Below the pieces are notes generated by a model. That model searched no databases. It saw only the letters and a list, made by a program, of their open reading frames with translations, and was not told the DNA's origin. 64,000 nucleotides of DNA from Caenorhabditis elegans. Its lineage: Eukaryota > Nematoda > Chromadorea > Rhabditida > Rhabditidae. The translations under genes and the position numbers were made by a program. Of the stretch, positions 21,232 through 33,894 are shown in pieces. The stretch is taken from positions 15,810,001 through 15,874,000 of the forward strand of contig NC_003282.8 in assembly GCF_000002985.6 (NCBI RefSeq). The letters are read 5' to 3'. The first letter of the stretch is position 1, and each line of letters opens with the position of its first letter.

Positions 21232-21677
21232 GTACCGTATTTCTTCTATTAATATGGCTGCAATACTATTTTTCGATGATCTTCCCGCTTGCAATACTAA
21301 TAGGGAATGCTAGACTATTAGGGAGTGCAATACTAATTTTCAGAACAATTTTCTGACTTTGAGCTCACTATTTTTTTTCTGAAAAAACTCGCATCTTATG
21401 TAAAAATTCAGAAAATTTGAATGTAATTGCAACAAAAAGGTACAATAACTTCAACTTCATTGAAATTTTACTAAAAATTGTTGCAAATTAGGCAAAAAAT
21501 GTTGTTAAAATCTCAAAATTTGTGAGGTGGGTTTGTACCAAAAAAAGTAGACGCAAGACTATTAGGGAGTGCAACACTAATAGGGAGTGCAATTCTAATT
21601 TTCGAAGGGTGTTCAAGATGCAATACTAATAGGGAGTGCAAGTCTAGTAGGGAGGCCATACTAATAGAAGAAATACG
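21232..21677. mobile_element. TIR element with TACCGTATTTCTTCTATTA ends
   Basis: Inverted ends TACCGTATTTCTTCTATTA and TAATAGAAGAAATACGGTA match over about 19 bp and continue with AATATGGC against GCCATACT. Short repeats CAATACTAATAGGGAGTGCA lie inside in both orientations. A TA target site fits a Tc1/mariner-type MITE. Non-coding. Confidence 0.7.
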
Positions 21678-21959
21678 GTATATATTTCTAGAATACATTT
21701 TTAAGCGGAATACGAAATTTGAGAATTTTATTGAAAAAAATTCAAACTATTTTTACTGTTTTACAATACTTTTTCAAGGATTGAAGATTGCATATTAATA
21801 ATAGTTCGTTTGTATGTGTTGTTAATTAACTTGAAAATTGTACAACGCGAAACTTCCGATTATTAAAAAACCTAATTTATCCAAATAAATGCCCGACTGA
21901 TTTTGAACATTTATTCATACAAAGGCAAATTTTTAATTTGTTTGTGAACAATTTTTTCT

Positions 21960-21980
21960 CATTAAACCGATGTGTCACTA
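21960..21980 (-). ncRNA. candidate 21U-RNA (piRNA)
   Basis: Core TGAAACAG (minus) at 22018-22025; U at 21980, spacing 38 nt. Starts TAGTGACACA. Confidence 0.55.
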
Positions 21981-24967
21981 ATAGAGTATTTTATGAAGCA
22001 ATCATTATCAACTTTTTGAAACAGTAAAAAAGTGCAAAATGTATTTTCATTGAATCGCTCAAAATAAAATCCGCATAATGTCCAATTGCATCGTGCTCCG
22101 AGAAATTGAATTTGACAACTGTGAAAAATTTTGGCCGATGTTTCAACATGTTCACTTTAATAATCGTAGCCATTCCTGGCAATTGTTTGCTTAAATCTGA
22201 TGAATTAAAAACAAAATATAATTATTTTCTTGTATTTTGAATCTTCGTTGAGAAATATTCAAAAACAATTTTTAAATGCTTATAATTTTTTTTGGCCAAC
22301 AGGACTGAACCAAAAATTCGATTTATCCGTATTTGGGTAATCGTATATAATTTTTTGGCCGTTTCCTTTGATTTTTTTGTTGGGACTTCGAAAAATACAA
22401 AAAAAACCAGATTCTTGAATAGAAATTCGAAAATGACGCTTTGTAATTTTTTTTCACCTACTGATCGTGTATAAACTGTTCACTAGTTTCTTGTTTATCA
22501 AAACACAATGAAGCAGTAGATTTCCATAAGTGTAATTTTTTGTCACACTTTACTTAAAACCTCCAATGTTTTACTGAAAACGTACCAATTTACCAATTGT
22601 AGATATTCAACAATTTTTATGCTCCCTCATATTTGTTTCTTTTTCTGCAATTTTGCATTTTGAGGAAAAATAAGTTACAGCTTATAATGCATCAACACGC
22701 TGTTCTACTGTAAGGACAGAAAGTTATAAATTATATAGAAGAGTTGAAGCAGTTATTTATTTCCATAGACAAGAATTAAACGCAATTTTAAAATTAAAAA
22801 TAATTTGTTCATCTTTCATTGAAGTTTTTGTTTATTTTTAACCTATTCAAAATTGTATCAAATCGTCGAAACCGTTTGTAAAATTTTAATGAAAATGGAT
22901 TCATATCTCTCATGAATATTCTTAAATCCATCATTTATTCATTGCTAGTCCAAGTTAATTGCCGAAGTACCTTTTTTTAAACCAGTCTCTTGAAATGTTT
23001 CAATTTCCAAATTTTTCAATAATTCAGATTTGTAGAAAATGCTTCAAAATACATTTGAGAACTGAAACTTCGACGGTTTCATATTCAGGATTTATTCAAA
23101 TTTGAAAAATGCGTTTATTAAATATCGAGTTCTTGAGAGTACAAATCAATAAAAAAGAAACTGAGAATTCGTTGAACGGGTTTTTTATTGGAAATTTTAT
23201 TTTAATTTTCAATACGCAATTTACTGAAGTTTCAAGTTCCAAATATAATTGCAGGATATAGTGGTTGCCAAATTCGTTGTCTCATGTCACAGATCAACGT
23301 TAAAGCTACCGGAAGTAATCAAAAAATTGACTTTTACAACTATGGAAAGGCTAATTTTCTATAAATAAACGCCCTCATTTTTTTCGACAATCACGATTAA
23401 AATATACGCAGCAAATAATTTCATATGATTTGTATTCCAAAAAATCTACCGTTTCACTATTTCTACTTTAAATGAAAGTTATGAATGATCTCAATTCGAA
23501 AGTATTTCACAAACGATGAAATTATTTGCATTTTACCAAATATTTTAGACTTTTAAAGTTTCACAATCAATATCAAGTTTTGTTTTAAAATTATATTTAC
23601 TAGCTATCATAGCTATGCATTTTTTTTGTATTTTTTCTAACATACCATAGAATGTTATTTCCAATATTTGTCCAATCTCTTGCAAAAATAATATAATGTT
23701 GAATCTCTCAAAATTTGTTATTTGAAAGTTCTCAGTCATTTAAATTGGAGAAAATTATTTCAGACTTTCAACAGAAAATTAATGTGAAAATTTCAAAATT
23801 CAACGGTTTCACAATAACTTCATATTTTTTAAAATATGTTTATTGGTTCTATGGTCTAGAAAGTGTTTTGAAAACAAATCAAAAGGTTGAATTTCACTTA
23901 TATTTCCGCACTAATCTTTCCTGACAGAATATTATGTACTATCGAAATGTTGAAAGTTTTAAAAATTAAGAACGGATTCAAAATTTTAGAAATTATTTCA
24001 GTTTTCAATTTGAAAAATTCATGGTTTCACAATCAGTTTAAGACAATAGTTGCGAGCTACAAGAATTAGACCAATGACCAAAAATTGTCACATTATAGAC
24101 AAACTCAATACCCAGAGTTTGTCTATAATAATAAATAATTCGTAGGAAACAACTTTGCAGAATATTTTTGATAAATTTATGAGCGTATGATAACAGTAGA
24201 AATTTTCATACGAATTCACTATTGAATTGTTTTGGTAGCCGTGTGAAAAGTCCAATGGATTTTTTAAAATACATTGAATAATTTGGTTTTTCAAGTTCTT
24301 TTTATGATTTTTATTTCGATTAATTTTGTCAAACAAGCTTCGAAAATACTCAAACAAGTCAAACGTTAAACAGTATCGCAACAAAACAACTTTCGTAACA
24401 GTAAATGTTTTTGAAGTATTTGAAAGTTAATTTTATACATTTTTAAAGCTTAAGGGTTTGCATGACAACTCAGTTTTAGTTTCTTTCCTATTTTCTCAGC
24501 AAACTGAATTTTTTTCCTCAAATTTTTAACATTTTCAAGTTTTCTTCTTATTCTTGGTGCACAGTTTTCATTAGTGATTGTGTATTTTTCGATAATTTGT
24601 ATTCAATCGATATTGAGAAAATTGTAATAATATTTATCAAAATCTGCATAAAAATCAGTTTTGAAAGAAAAGAAGCTTATCAGGTTTTCAATTCGTCTGG
24701 CAAAAAGAGATTGTTCAAGTTTATCTGTGTTGAATTTTTTTCCAAGCTTCTACTGTGTCAAGTATTGGCTGTCAAACAGTTTTGTTAATGGGTTGGGGTT
24801 TTCCGGACAACTTTTGCAATGATTTAAAATCATTTGATAGCGTTCAAATTGCAAACAAATATATATTAAAAGCTTTGGGAAACACATTCTTTGAACAAAA
24901 TTTTGCAAGATAATTTTTCACTGTTTCACAAATAAGTTAAGAATAGTTCATCTTCAAAATAAATCGT

Positions 24968-24988
24968 TCAGGCTTCGCTTCTAGTTGG
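24968..24988 (+). ncRNA. candidate 21U-RNA, duplication copy 2
   Basis: Core CTGTTTCA at 24921-24928; CGTT ends at 24968, spacing 40 nt. Starts TCAGGCTTCG. Confidence 0.65.
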
Positions 24989-25726
24989 AAATTTGAAATT
25001 TTAGGCGATATATGTTGGAAAGAATTCGTACTCTTATAAAACTAATGAGAAAGGACGTTGACCCCCAAGAAAATCAACATTTTCAAGTTGGTTTCATATT
25101 CATTCTAGATCAGTTTTTACCAGTTTTTTTAGTCAGAAAACTGTCTAACAATAAGTAATGGTTCCTTTTTCTGTATGAAAACTCTCATTTCAGAAAATAA
25201 TCTTCTCAGATAAATATTTTTCATCTGTCTCAATTGAAATCTTGAAGCTTAAGTTAAAGTTTTGAAAATGCATAATCAATTTTTTCACTATTTTATGGAA
25301 TTTTTCGACCTGTTTTCAATTGAGAAATTTGAAAATTTAATTAAAAATCAAAATTTTTCCAAAAAATTGGCTTTTCCTGTTTCACAACACTTTTTCAAGA
25401 ATTGAAGATTGCGAATTGATATAACTTGATTTGAATGTTTGTATGATTAATAGCTGTAAAATGCAAAATTTGTGACTTTAAAAAACTTAATTTTTAACCA
25501 AACTTTAACAACTCTTTGAAACAGTGCAATTTTTTTTGAGTTGATTGAATAAATTGAAGAATAATCAAAACAAACAACACAGTTTTATTTTTGCATTAAA
25601 TCTTTTAAAAAAAACAGATGCAAAATGTTCAAATTGGTGCATCGAGAAGGTAAATTGGAAAACAGTGAAATTTTTTTTCGCTGTTTCAACATTTTTGCCT
25701 TAATGACAGTCATGATCAATAATTAT

Positions 25727-25747
25727 TAACTAGTAAATTAAAAAATA
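25727..25747 (+). ncRNA. candidate 21U-RNA (piRNA)
   Basis: Core CTGTTTCA at 25681-25688; TATT ends at 25727, spacing 39 nt. Starts TAACTAGTAA. Confidence 0.55.
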
Positions 25748-25923
25748 TAATGATTTTTTAAATAGACGTTGAGAAATTTTCGAAAACAATTTTGACAATG
25801 TTTATAATTTTTTTGACAAACTGGACTAAACCGAAAATCCGACTGAAAGAGTTTTAACGACGTCGGCTTGAAATTTAGTTTCAAGAACAATTATTATTTC
25901 AGCGGGTTTAATGGAAAGAATAC

Positions 25924-25944
25924 AGTCGTCTGATTCAAATAACA
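25924..25944 (-). ncRNA. candidate 21U-RNA (piRNA)
   Basis: Core TGAAACAG (minus) at 25982-25989; U at 25944, spacing 38 nt. Starts TGTTATTTGA. Copy 1 of the duplication has the variant TGAAGCAG at the matching place (about 22510). Confidence 0.55.
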
Positions 25945-26204
25945 TCACCTCCTAAATTAACTGTTTTTTATCAAAACACAATGAAACAGTAGATTTTCAG
26001 AAGTGTAATTTTTTTGTCATTTTTTACTTTGAACTCCTAATGAGTCACTGATAACGCAACAAATTGCTGGTACTAGAAGTTTAACAATTTTTATGTTTTT
26101 TCATACTTGTTTCTTCTTCTACATTTTTTAAAATTTACACTTCGAGAAAAAAAAAAAAGTTATAGATATCTATATATACAGTTATATATAGGTATATAGA
26201 TATA

Positions 26205-26449
26205 TCATTTACTATATATAAGGCGCTTATTCTGTGTGTCCATAGTTTGTAGTCTATGTAGTCTTTGTAGTCTGTGAAGTTTTGGCTTCTGGAGGGATAG
26301 TGAGTTAGGGTTAGTGTAGGGATGTCGGGGTACTGTAGTGGTACAGTAGTGGTACGGTAGGAATACAGTAGGGTTACGGTAGTTTCATAAAAAATTAATT
26401 TTCAGCCCCAGAAGTCGGGGGCCGCGCCGAAGGTGCGGTCCACGGCTGG
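26205..26449 (+). mobile_element. short non-autonomous Helitron
   Basis: Begins A|TCATTT...AAGGCGCTTATTCTGTG, carries GTAGTCTTTGTAGTCTGTG and GGGGTACTGTAGTGG, and ends with the hairpin CCGCGCC-GAA-GGTGCGG (26422-26438) and CTGG|T at 26446-26449. TC 5' end, hairpin, CTRR and A/T insertion all fit Helitrons. No coding capacity. Confidence 0.75.
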
Positions 26450-27625
26450 TATATATATATATATATATATAGTTATAGAGTTATAGTTTTAGATATAATG
26501 TATCAGCACAGATATTTGAGTCTAAGTTTATTGTAAGGACAGAAACTTATTACCTATATAGAAGAGTTGAAGCATTTATTTATTTTTATAGATTAGAATT
26601 AAAAGCGTTTATAAATTGAAAAAAAAACATTTGCTCAAAAATTTGAAAATGCACAATTAGATGACGGTTTCACACTTGATTGAAATGAATTTTTTCTAAT
26701 TTAATCATTGGTACTGTTACGAGAAAAGTTCGTTTTTTGTGAGCAAAAATCAACCCAGAAAAGGAAAAATACATTTTCGAATAGTGCTTAAATTCCTTGA
26801 CTTGATTAAAAATTAATATGATGTTCTGAACATTACAAATATTGTAATGTCATAATCACGAATACCTGCAAAAACTGGAACCGATGTAAGGAAATTCAGT
26901 AAATAGCAACTATCATTTTTTAAAATTTCCACTGTTACAATGAAACTAGAAATAATTTTGTGAAATTTTGGTACTTATGGGTTTCGTTCCTCTCAAAATG
27001 TCGTAATTTTCTAAATTCCAATTAACCACAAAAACGTGAACTTTAGTGGTTTTATTTGTAAAAATGAATGCTTTGTTCCGTACTTTTGTTTATGTAAGTA
27101 GCATTGGCAATGTTCCAAGTATATAGCAACATACTTGGTACGTCTACAATTTCGCCATAGTCTCCAATCTTTATGACGTTTTGGTCTGAAATGCATTTAA
27201 ATGTGAATTTAGGTAGCGGTATTTGATTGGGAGTTGGTGAGGACATTATGTAAGAGTTACACTAAATTAAACGCACTAAATGCTCAAACTATTCCAAAAA
27301 TAAACAGGAACATTTCGAAATTTGGAATAAATTTTTTAGGTTTCTGAACTGGGTTTTAGCTAAAACTTCTTTGTAAGAATTTTCCATATGTACCGAAATT
27401 TTTTGTTGTTGTCTGCTTCAGATAGTTGGTTTAGTTTTGGACTGTTTAACATTGTATTTAATCGTTCGTAGAATGTATTTGTTTTTGAAAACTTTATTTT
27501 AACTTTCGCAACTCAGTTTACTGGTGTTTAAAGAATTTGATTTTATTTAAAAGTTTCATTTGTTAAAAGATTTTTCACTGTTTCAGTGGTATTACATATT
27601 CAGTTTTCATAGAAGTACATATTGG

Positions 27626-27646
27626 TTATAGAGTATGTATGCGCTT
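27626..27646 (+). ncRNA. candidate 21U-RNA (piRNA)
   Basis: Core CTGTTTCA at 27578-27585; TGGT ends at 27626, spacing 41 nt. Starts TTATAGAGTA. Confidence 0.5.
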
Positions 27647-28479
27647 CTCTCGATTTCCAGAAAAGTGAGAGAGTGTATTTATAGAAAATCAGAATTCCAA
27701 TATTTGTAAAAGTCCATTTTTAGAATGTTTCCTGTAGTTTTAACGTTGATCTGTCACATGAGACTACAAGTTTATGAACAAAACAAAAAAATATAAATTT
27801 GGAGTCGGAAATTATTTGGTTCCCTAATAATTTCCAAACAAATCTAAATTTATAAAAACATTTTCTGGGACTTTTCAAATTTAAAACAAAAAATACGGTT
27901 TCACAATAAACGTAAATTTCTGAATCACTAATATCGAATTATAGGATCCGATTTTTATCGATTTTTATTTTCAAATAGATTTCCTGGGTTCCCCATATGA
28001 ATACATTGATCTGACAAATTACCCAAAACGATATTTTTCGAATCTCCCGAAGAAAATAACAGAATGTGATAACTTTTTAAAAAAAGTTTTAATTTGTTTC
28101 AAATTTTGATTGAAACTTGAAAATATGACTATTTCACATTCAGCATATATTCGAATTTGAAAAAAGCGTTTATTCTTAAGGTTTTTGTTACGAGAAAATC
28201 TGAAACTTAATCCTCATTCCCAGATTTTCAACGAAGTCTTCAAATTTTCAGAATCTTTTTACAGAAATCAGTTCCCGGTTTGTTTTTCTGACATAAACTT
28301 TCATGCACATCGTGAACCCGTATAGAGAAAATACGGTATGTTATCATTTTGACAATGCGAGTTTTAATTATGATTAAAAATTTAGATAACGGAATATTGA
28401 AACAGTTAACTTTGAGAAAAAAAAGTAAACATAGATTCAGTAAATAGATTATGAAAATTTGGAAATTAGGTTGGAAATG

Positions 28480-28500
28480 TGGAAAACTGGAATTCTTGGA
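28480..28500 (-). ncRNA. candidate 21U-RNA (piRNA)
   Basis: Core TGAAACAG (minus) at 28540-28547; U at 28500, spacing 40 nt. Starts TCCAAGAATT. Confidence 0.65.
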
Positions 28501-29254
28501 TCAATGAGCACGTTTTCAAATCTGAACATATGCTGAATGTGAAACAGTCAATTTTTCAATATTCAAATACATTTTAATACAAACTTACAAAATTTTGGAA
28601 GTTTCCACATTCTGTTATTTTCTTCAAAAGATTGGAAAAATATTTTTCAGGGATTTGTCATTGCAGGTCGAATTATATTAGCAAAGATCCAGTCAAATTT
28701 ACGTTGATTGTGAAAAGTTATTTTTTATTTTCTATTTTCTACAATTAGTTTTGTATGTGTTCTGAATTTTAATAAGTCCCAAAAGGTTTTTTTTCAATGA
28801 TTTCGGAAACTTGGATAGACTTCCTCAATTTTTGATTCGTTTATAAATTATTAAGAGGCCACGTCCCCGTGGTTAACATAGTGAACCCGTGAAATGTCGG
28901 TCTTTTTCCCGTACGCTACGCAGTTTATTTATTTTTAGAGAAACTTTAAAATACGGCAAAAATTTCTAATGTTATGCCTTGTTTACTTCATGATCTGTTC
29001 AAAAAATTTTACGTTGCACGTAATGGATGTGTCGATTTTAGAAAGTTAGAAAAATCTACTTGCACATCTTTTCCTTAGTTGGTTTGTTTTTCCTGAATAA
29101 CTTTGCAACATAATATATTTATTCAAAATCCGTTTAATAAACATGTACAACGCAAAAAGTCTTATTCAAATAGCTAAATGTTTTTTATTAGAGGTTAGAT
29201 TTTTCAACTGTTTCATAGATGTGTTAAAAGTAGCTTACTTTCGCAAAAAAATAC

Positions 29255-29275
29255 TAGTAATTCTTTTAAAGTATT
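29255..29275 (+). ncRNA. candidate 21U-RNA (piRNA)
   Basis: Core CTGTTTCA at 29208-29215; TACT ends at 29255, spacing 40 nt. Starts TAGTAATTCT. Confidence 0.6.
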
Positions 29276-31473
29276 TAAAAATGTTAATTTATCAAACCAA
29301 AAATATAGAAATAGGACTTTGCTTTTTTTTGAAAAAAATCATTTTGCACCGATAAAATAAATAAAAAATGATATGAAAAACATTTCCTTCCAACAGAAGA
29401 TATTAAAAATCTCAAATAAACGTATTACTGTTCCACAAGTGTTTCTTGAAGATTAAAAACTGGAATTTAATATTCTCACTTCTAAACCTTTCATATTAAA
29501 AACTTAGACAGATTTTTAAATTTCATAAGTATTCCAGGAGGAAGGTGAGCAGTTTTCAAAATTTTGTGAAATTTAATTGTATCAATTGTTAACGTTAAAT
29601 ATTTCTTTAATCGAGACATTGAAAATGTATTATAAAATTTGGTGTTCAGGAATAGCGGACAACGGGTAAAAAATATGAAGATTTTTTTTATTAATTTTAT
29701 TCAAATAAATTTGAATTCGTTGACTTGAAAAGTGGGTTCCGAAATGTACTAAATTCAAAAAAAAACATGATTTCACTGAAAATTTAAAAAAAAAACGCTT
29801 TCTTTTAAATAGATTTCTATAGGTTTTATAAAACTTTATGAATGTGAAACAAGTTTGAAAAACACTAGATTTGGTAAATGAAGAAGTTGAAAGTGCAAAA
29901 AAAAATTCTTTCAAAAATCTATAAACTAATGTTGCGTACACAATTAAAACCCCAAAATTATTCATCTTTCTGTGAACAGGCCTGAAATTTGCAAAGTTTT
30001 ATATAAAATATATTTTTTTAGTAACTGTCTCAAATTATATGGTACCTTGAAAGAAATAATAGAAAATGATGCAAAACCATTTTTTGCTGTTTCCCCATTT
30101 TTACTTAGACAGCATTCACTGAGCATATCAATCGAAGATCTTTAGATTGTCCAGTTTTTCTAGTTTTGATAAATCAATTTTTACATTAAGTATCCTAGAT
30201 TTATTGTATTTTAAATTAAAATTTTTGTAGATAAGTTTTCAAATTATAAAATCACGGAAATTCTTGAAATTGTGCTGCCAAACAATCAGGTGCTTCCTTT
30301 TCTTGGTGTTAGAATGGGTTTCAAGTAGTTTTATGAATCGATTTTTGTGTTTTTTTTTTAGTTTCATAGTTCAACAAATTGCTTTTTCGTGATTGTTTGA
30401 AACAATCAAAAATTTTGGAGTAATTAATCAATGATTAACGGTACTACTGAACGATATATTTGGAAAAACACTAATTTTTAATTACTAACAGTTATTATCA
30501 AAACATAATAAAACAGTATTGTCACAAAAAAATATCTCAAGAAATCTTGAGTGCATCTCTACTAACAACTATTACTTTTTATCATTATCTAATCAGCGAA
30601 ATATTTGTTTTAAAAAGCCAAAAACAAAAAAAAATACAATTTATTCAAAAATATTCCAGATTTTAATGCCGTGATCGGAATTTTGAAAGAAACGTAAGAA
30701 ATTGAAAACAGTTAGATATGTAAAATAACTGAAATAGCGGTTTTTTATTGTCATTTGTGATATTCACAATGAAAACACTTAGAAAACTATTGCATATAAA
30801 AACTAGTAGAAACAGCTAAAACTTGGAATCAACTATTTTGCAGGTAGGCATTAGGCAACCACGCCTATCTGAAGGCGAGTTTTTTTTATCCAGCATGTGT
30901 ATGAAAATTCAATTTCCAGATAATTCCAGGAAATTTTTTTGGATTAAAAGATTAAAAGAATTAAATAAAACTTTAAACACAATTTTTGTTACAGTTGCAA
31001 TGATATGTCATTTTTTAATGTTACCAATTTTTAAAAAAAAATTCTAAAATACATTTTCCATGGTTTAATATGGTCACTTTGAAACAGTAGAATTAATTTT
31101 AATTTGATCTTGAATTTGAATTTTAGACTGTAATCGGTTTTACTATTATGTTAATTTTGACTCTTAATAATTCCTGCCAGTTTTGTGTAAATTTGAGAAA
31201 ATTTGAGATTTTATCATTTTTTTCCAAAACTTTGAGCTTCCATAACTTTTTCTTGAAAAATGTTCAGACAGTCTCATTACGAAATTTGGTAGTTTTGGAC
31301 CATTTTGAGACTTAAAAAGCAAAGTCTCTAATTTAGGTGTTCCACATTTAAAAGTTACTTTACATCGGCGTATTAAAACGTATCAGAAGCACTCAAACAA
31401 TAAATAAAATTTTAAAATTTTTTTTCACTGTTTCACCGCCGTTTTAAGGTCACTGTTCGAAACGTGTGTGTAT

Positions 31474-31494
31474 TCATCCCTCTCGTCAACATAA
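31474..31494 (+). ncRNA. candidate 21U-RNA (piRNA)
   Basis: Core CTGTTTCA at 31428-31435; TATT ends at 31474, spacing 39 nt. Starts TCATCCCTCT. Confidence 0.65.
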
Positions 31495-31915
31495 AATTTA
31501 CAGAAAAAAGTGGACGTAACTCAAAAAAGTTTTATTGGAAGAAAATGCGATTTGTGAAAAAAGTGATAGATTTTAGGTTTTTAATGATAATGAATAGTTT
31601 TATATACTGTGAATACAACTTTTACTTTTTGTAATTTTAATTCAAGAAAAGCTAATATAACACTGTAAAACTTGGATTGTAATGTCTGAAATCGACATCA
31701 TAAAACTGTAACTTTTGATTTTTTGGTTTTGAATTGGTTATCACTGTTGTATTGAATATTGGTTCTGTTTGTTCTTTTTTTTCAAATCGGGATATGTTTC
31801 AGTTAATTTTTGTTTACTGGTTCGAAAAAATAGCCATTACTGGGGAAAAATAACTGCAAGATTTTATCGACATAGCGAAACTGTAATTATTTTAAAACTT
31901 ATTTGAGATTAAAAT

Positions 31916-32160
31916 TATCATCTTGATGTTTATTAGTTCTTTAACTTCCCCCTAAATTAATTTTTTTTTATTCGAAACTTTGAAATTTTCTGTCTGAAAT
32001 TTATAAACTTCATTCGAATGCAGATATGGCAATGAAAAAATTCAATACACTTACATATATGCCGAATAATTGATAACTGATTCAATTTTCGAAAATTGTA
32101 AACCACAAACATTTTTAAAATAATGTTATTTTGTTGTTTCATGTACTTCATAAGTTCTTT
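31916..32160. repeat. dispersed duplicate of the region downstream of the kinase gene
   Basis: TTATCATCTTGATGTTTATT and the following 150 bp (TTTTCTGTCTGAAA, TTCGA-TGCAGAT) match 42808-42960 with scattered changes. Confidence 0.7.
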
Positions 32161-32459
32161 AAACATAATAAGGATTTCATCGTTTCAGTTTTTATTAGTC
32201 CAATTTTTAGTAACTTCAAAAAAACATAGGAAAATATACAACTTCACCAGAACATGAATTGTTTCAATGCAACATGAAAAATAGTTTATTTGTAAAAAAT
32301 AAAGAAATTTTCAACTGTTTCACGAATATTATGAATTAATACACAAAAACTACAATTGAAAAATTTTACATTTGAAAATTCTTCAAAAAAATGTACTGTT
32401 TTGAGAAAGTGTTTTAAGAAGTTGGATAAATAAAAAAATATTGATTCCGGGAATTCAAA

Positions 32460-32918
32460 TTTTAATTTTTCTAAAACATTTTGGCGGGAATTCAATTGTT
32501 AATTTTTCGAAATCATTTCGGCGGGAATTCAAATTTTAATTTTCCGAAAAGATTTTGGCGGGAATTCAAATTTTAATTTTTCTAAAACATTTTGCGGGAA
32601 TTCAAATTTTAATTTTCCGAAAAGATTTTGGCGGGAATTCAAATTTTAATTTTTCTAAAACATTTTGGCGGGAATTCAAATTTTAATTTTTTGAAATCAT
32701 TTCGGCGGGAATTCAAATTTGAATTTTTTGATCTCATTTTGGCGGGAATTCAAATTTTAATTTTTTGAACTCATTTCGGCGGGAATTCAAATTTGAATTT
32801 TTTGAACTCATTTCGGCGGGAATTCAAATTCGAATTTTTTGAACTCATTTCGGCGGGAATTCAAATTTTAATTTTTTGAACTCATTTCGGCGGGAATTCA
32901 AATTTGAATTTTTTTAAA
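32460..32918. repeat. minisatellite, unit about 33 bp, 14 copies
   Basis: The unit is TTTTGGCGGGAATTCAAATT followed by TTAATTTTTC/TTGAA. Two sub-types (CATTTCGGCGG and CATTTTGGCGG) alternate. It abuts the 5' end of the Helitron at 32919. Confidence 0.9.
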
Positions 32919-33894
32919 TCATTTTGGCGCTTATTCCGTGTGTTCATAGTTTGTAGTGTATGTAGTCTTTGTAGTCTGTGACGTCACAGCTTAAAGAGGC
33001 AATGCGTTTTGGGATGTTGGAGAGATATTGGTTTGGGGTTAGAAGGGGGATATGGTCGGGGTACTGTAGTAGTACTGTAGTTGTAGAAAAATAAACAATT
33101 TTTCGAAAACATTTTGGCGGGAATTCAAATTTAAATTTTTCGAAAACATTTTGACGGGAATTCAAATTTAAATGCTTTAATAATATTATTGTGGAATACT
33201 TTAGAACACTCTGGAAAATTCGAGAAAATTCTGGAATGTTCCAGAACCTTCTTGAAAATTTGGGAAAGTTCTGGAATCTTCTTGAATCATCAGGAAAATT
33301 GGGGAAAATTCTGGATTGTTCCAGAATCTTTTGAAAAATTCGAGAAAATTCTGAATGTTCGTGGCGAGACCTATCGTGGTTAGACCCATCATGGTGAGAT
33401 CCTTAAAACTTTCGGTGGGAAATTGCTGGAAATAAATATTTTGCCGCGAAGTTCGAATTTTAATTTTTTTGATATCATTTTGGCGGGAATTCAAAATTTA
33501 ATTTATTGAAATCACTTTGGCGGGAATTCAAAATTTTAATTTTTCCAAAACATTTTGCCGGTAATTCAAACTTCAATGTATTGAAAACATTTTGAAGAGG
33601 TGTTGATATAGGAGTTAGTGGAGAATAATGTCAAGGTACTGTAGTGATACTGTAGAGGGGGGGGCACTGTTGGCACACGGTAGGGACACTGTATTTTGCA
33701 AAACATCCCCTTCTGAGCTTCAGGTGAGGTATTGGTTCGGGAGTTCATGGGGGATAATGTGAAAGTACTGTAATGATACTGTAAGATTACATTTTTTTCA
33801 TGATGAGAAATTTTTGAGTGATTGAAGGTATGTGTGTCAAGTATTTTGAATGTCACCAGTTGGTGCCCGCGCCGTAGGCACGGTCAACGGCTGG
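32919..33894 (+). mobile_element. Helitron-type element with internal repeats
   Basis: The 5' end TCATTTTGGCGCTTATTCCG resembles the 26205 element. Inside are GTAGTCTTTGTAGTCTGTG, GGATATGGTCGGGGTACTGT, CTGGAATGTTCCAGAAC and GACCCATCATGGTGAGA modules shared with 16030-17695. The right end is a hairpin (33866-33882) and CTGG|T (33891-33894). No helicase gene, so non-autonomous. Confidence 0.7.

Larger units (their letters stand above)
18070..22800. repeat. segmental duplication, copy 1
   Basis: Collinear with 23860-26630. Matching landmarks: TTCCTGACA-AATATTAT (18155 and 23920), AATAAATCGTTCAG-CTTCGCTTCT (20475 and 24960), CATATTCATTCTAGATCAGT (20625 and 25095), TTTCAAG-ATTGAAGATTG (21771 and 25391). 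Copy 1 is longer through insertions at 18302-18570 and about 20771-21680. Confidence 0.8.
23860..26630. repeat. segmental duplication, copy 2
   Basis: Copy of 18070-22800 without the hAT-like and TIR insertions but with a Helitron insertion at 26205-26449 set in a TATA-rich microsatellite. The shared 21U-RNA candidate at 24968 differs from its partner at 20483 by a few bases. Confidence 0.8.

Noticed and set aside
29630-29965. 111-aa minus-strand ORF
   Set aside because: Phe/Lys/Ser-rich as expected from T- and A-runs; no homologous motif.
32460-32918. Regular repeat array resembling a CRISPR
   Set aside because: Units are contiguous without unique spacers, and the host is a eukaryote.
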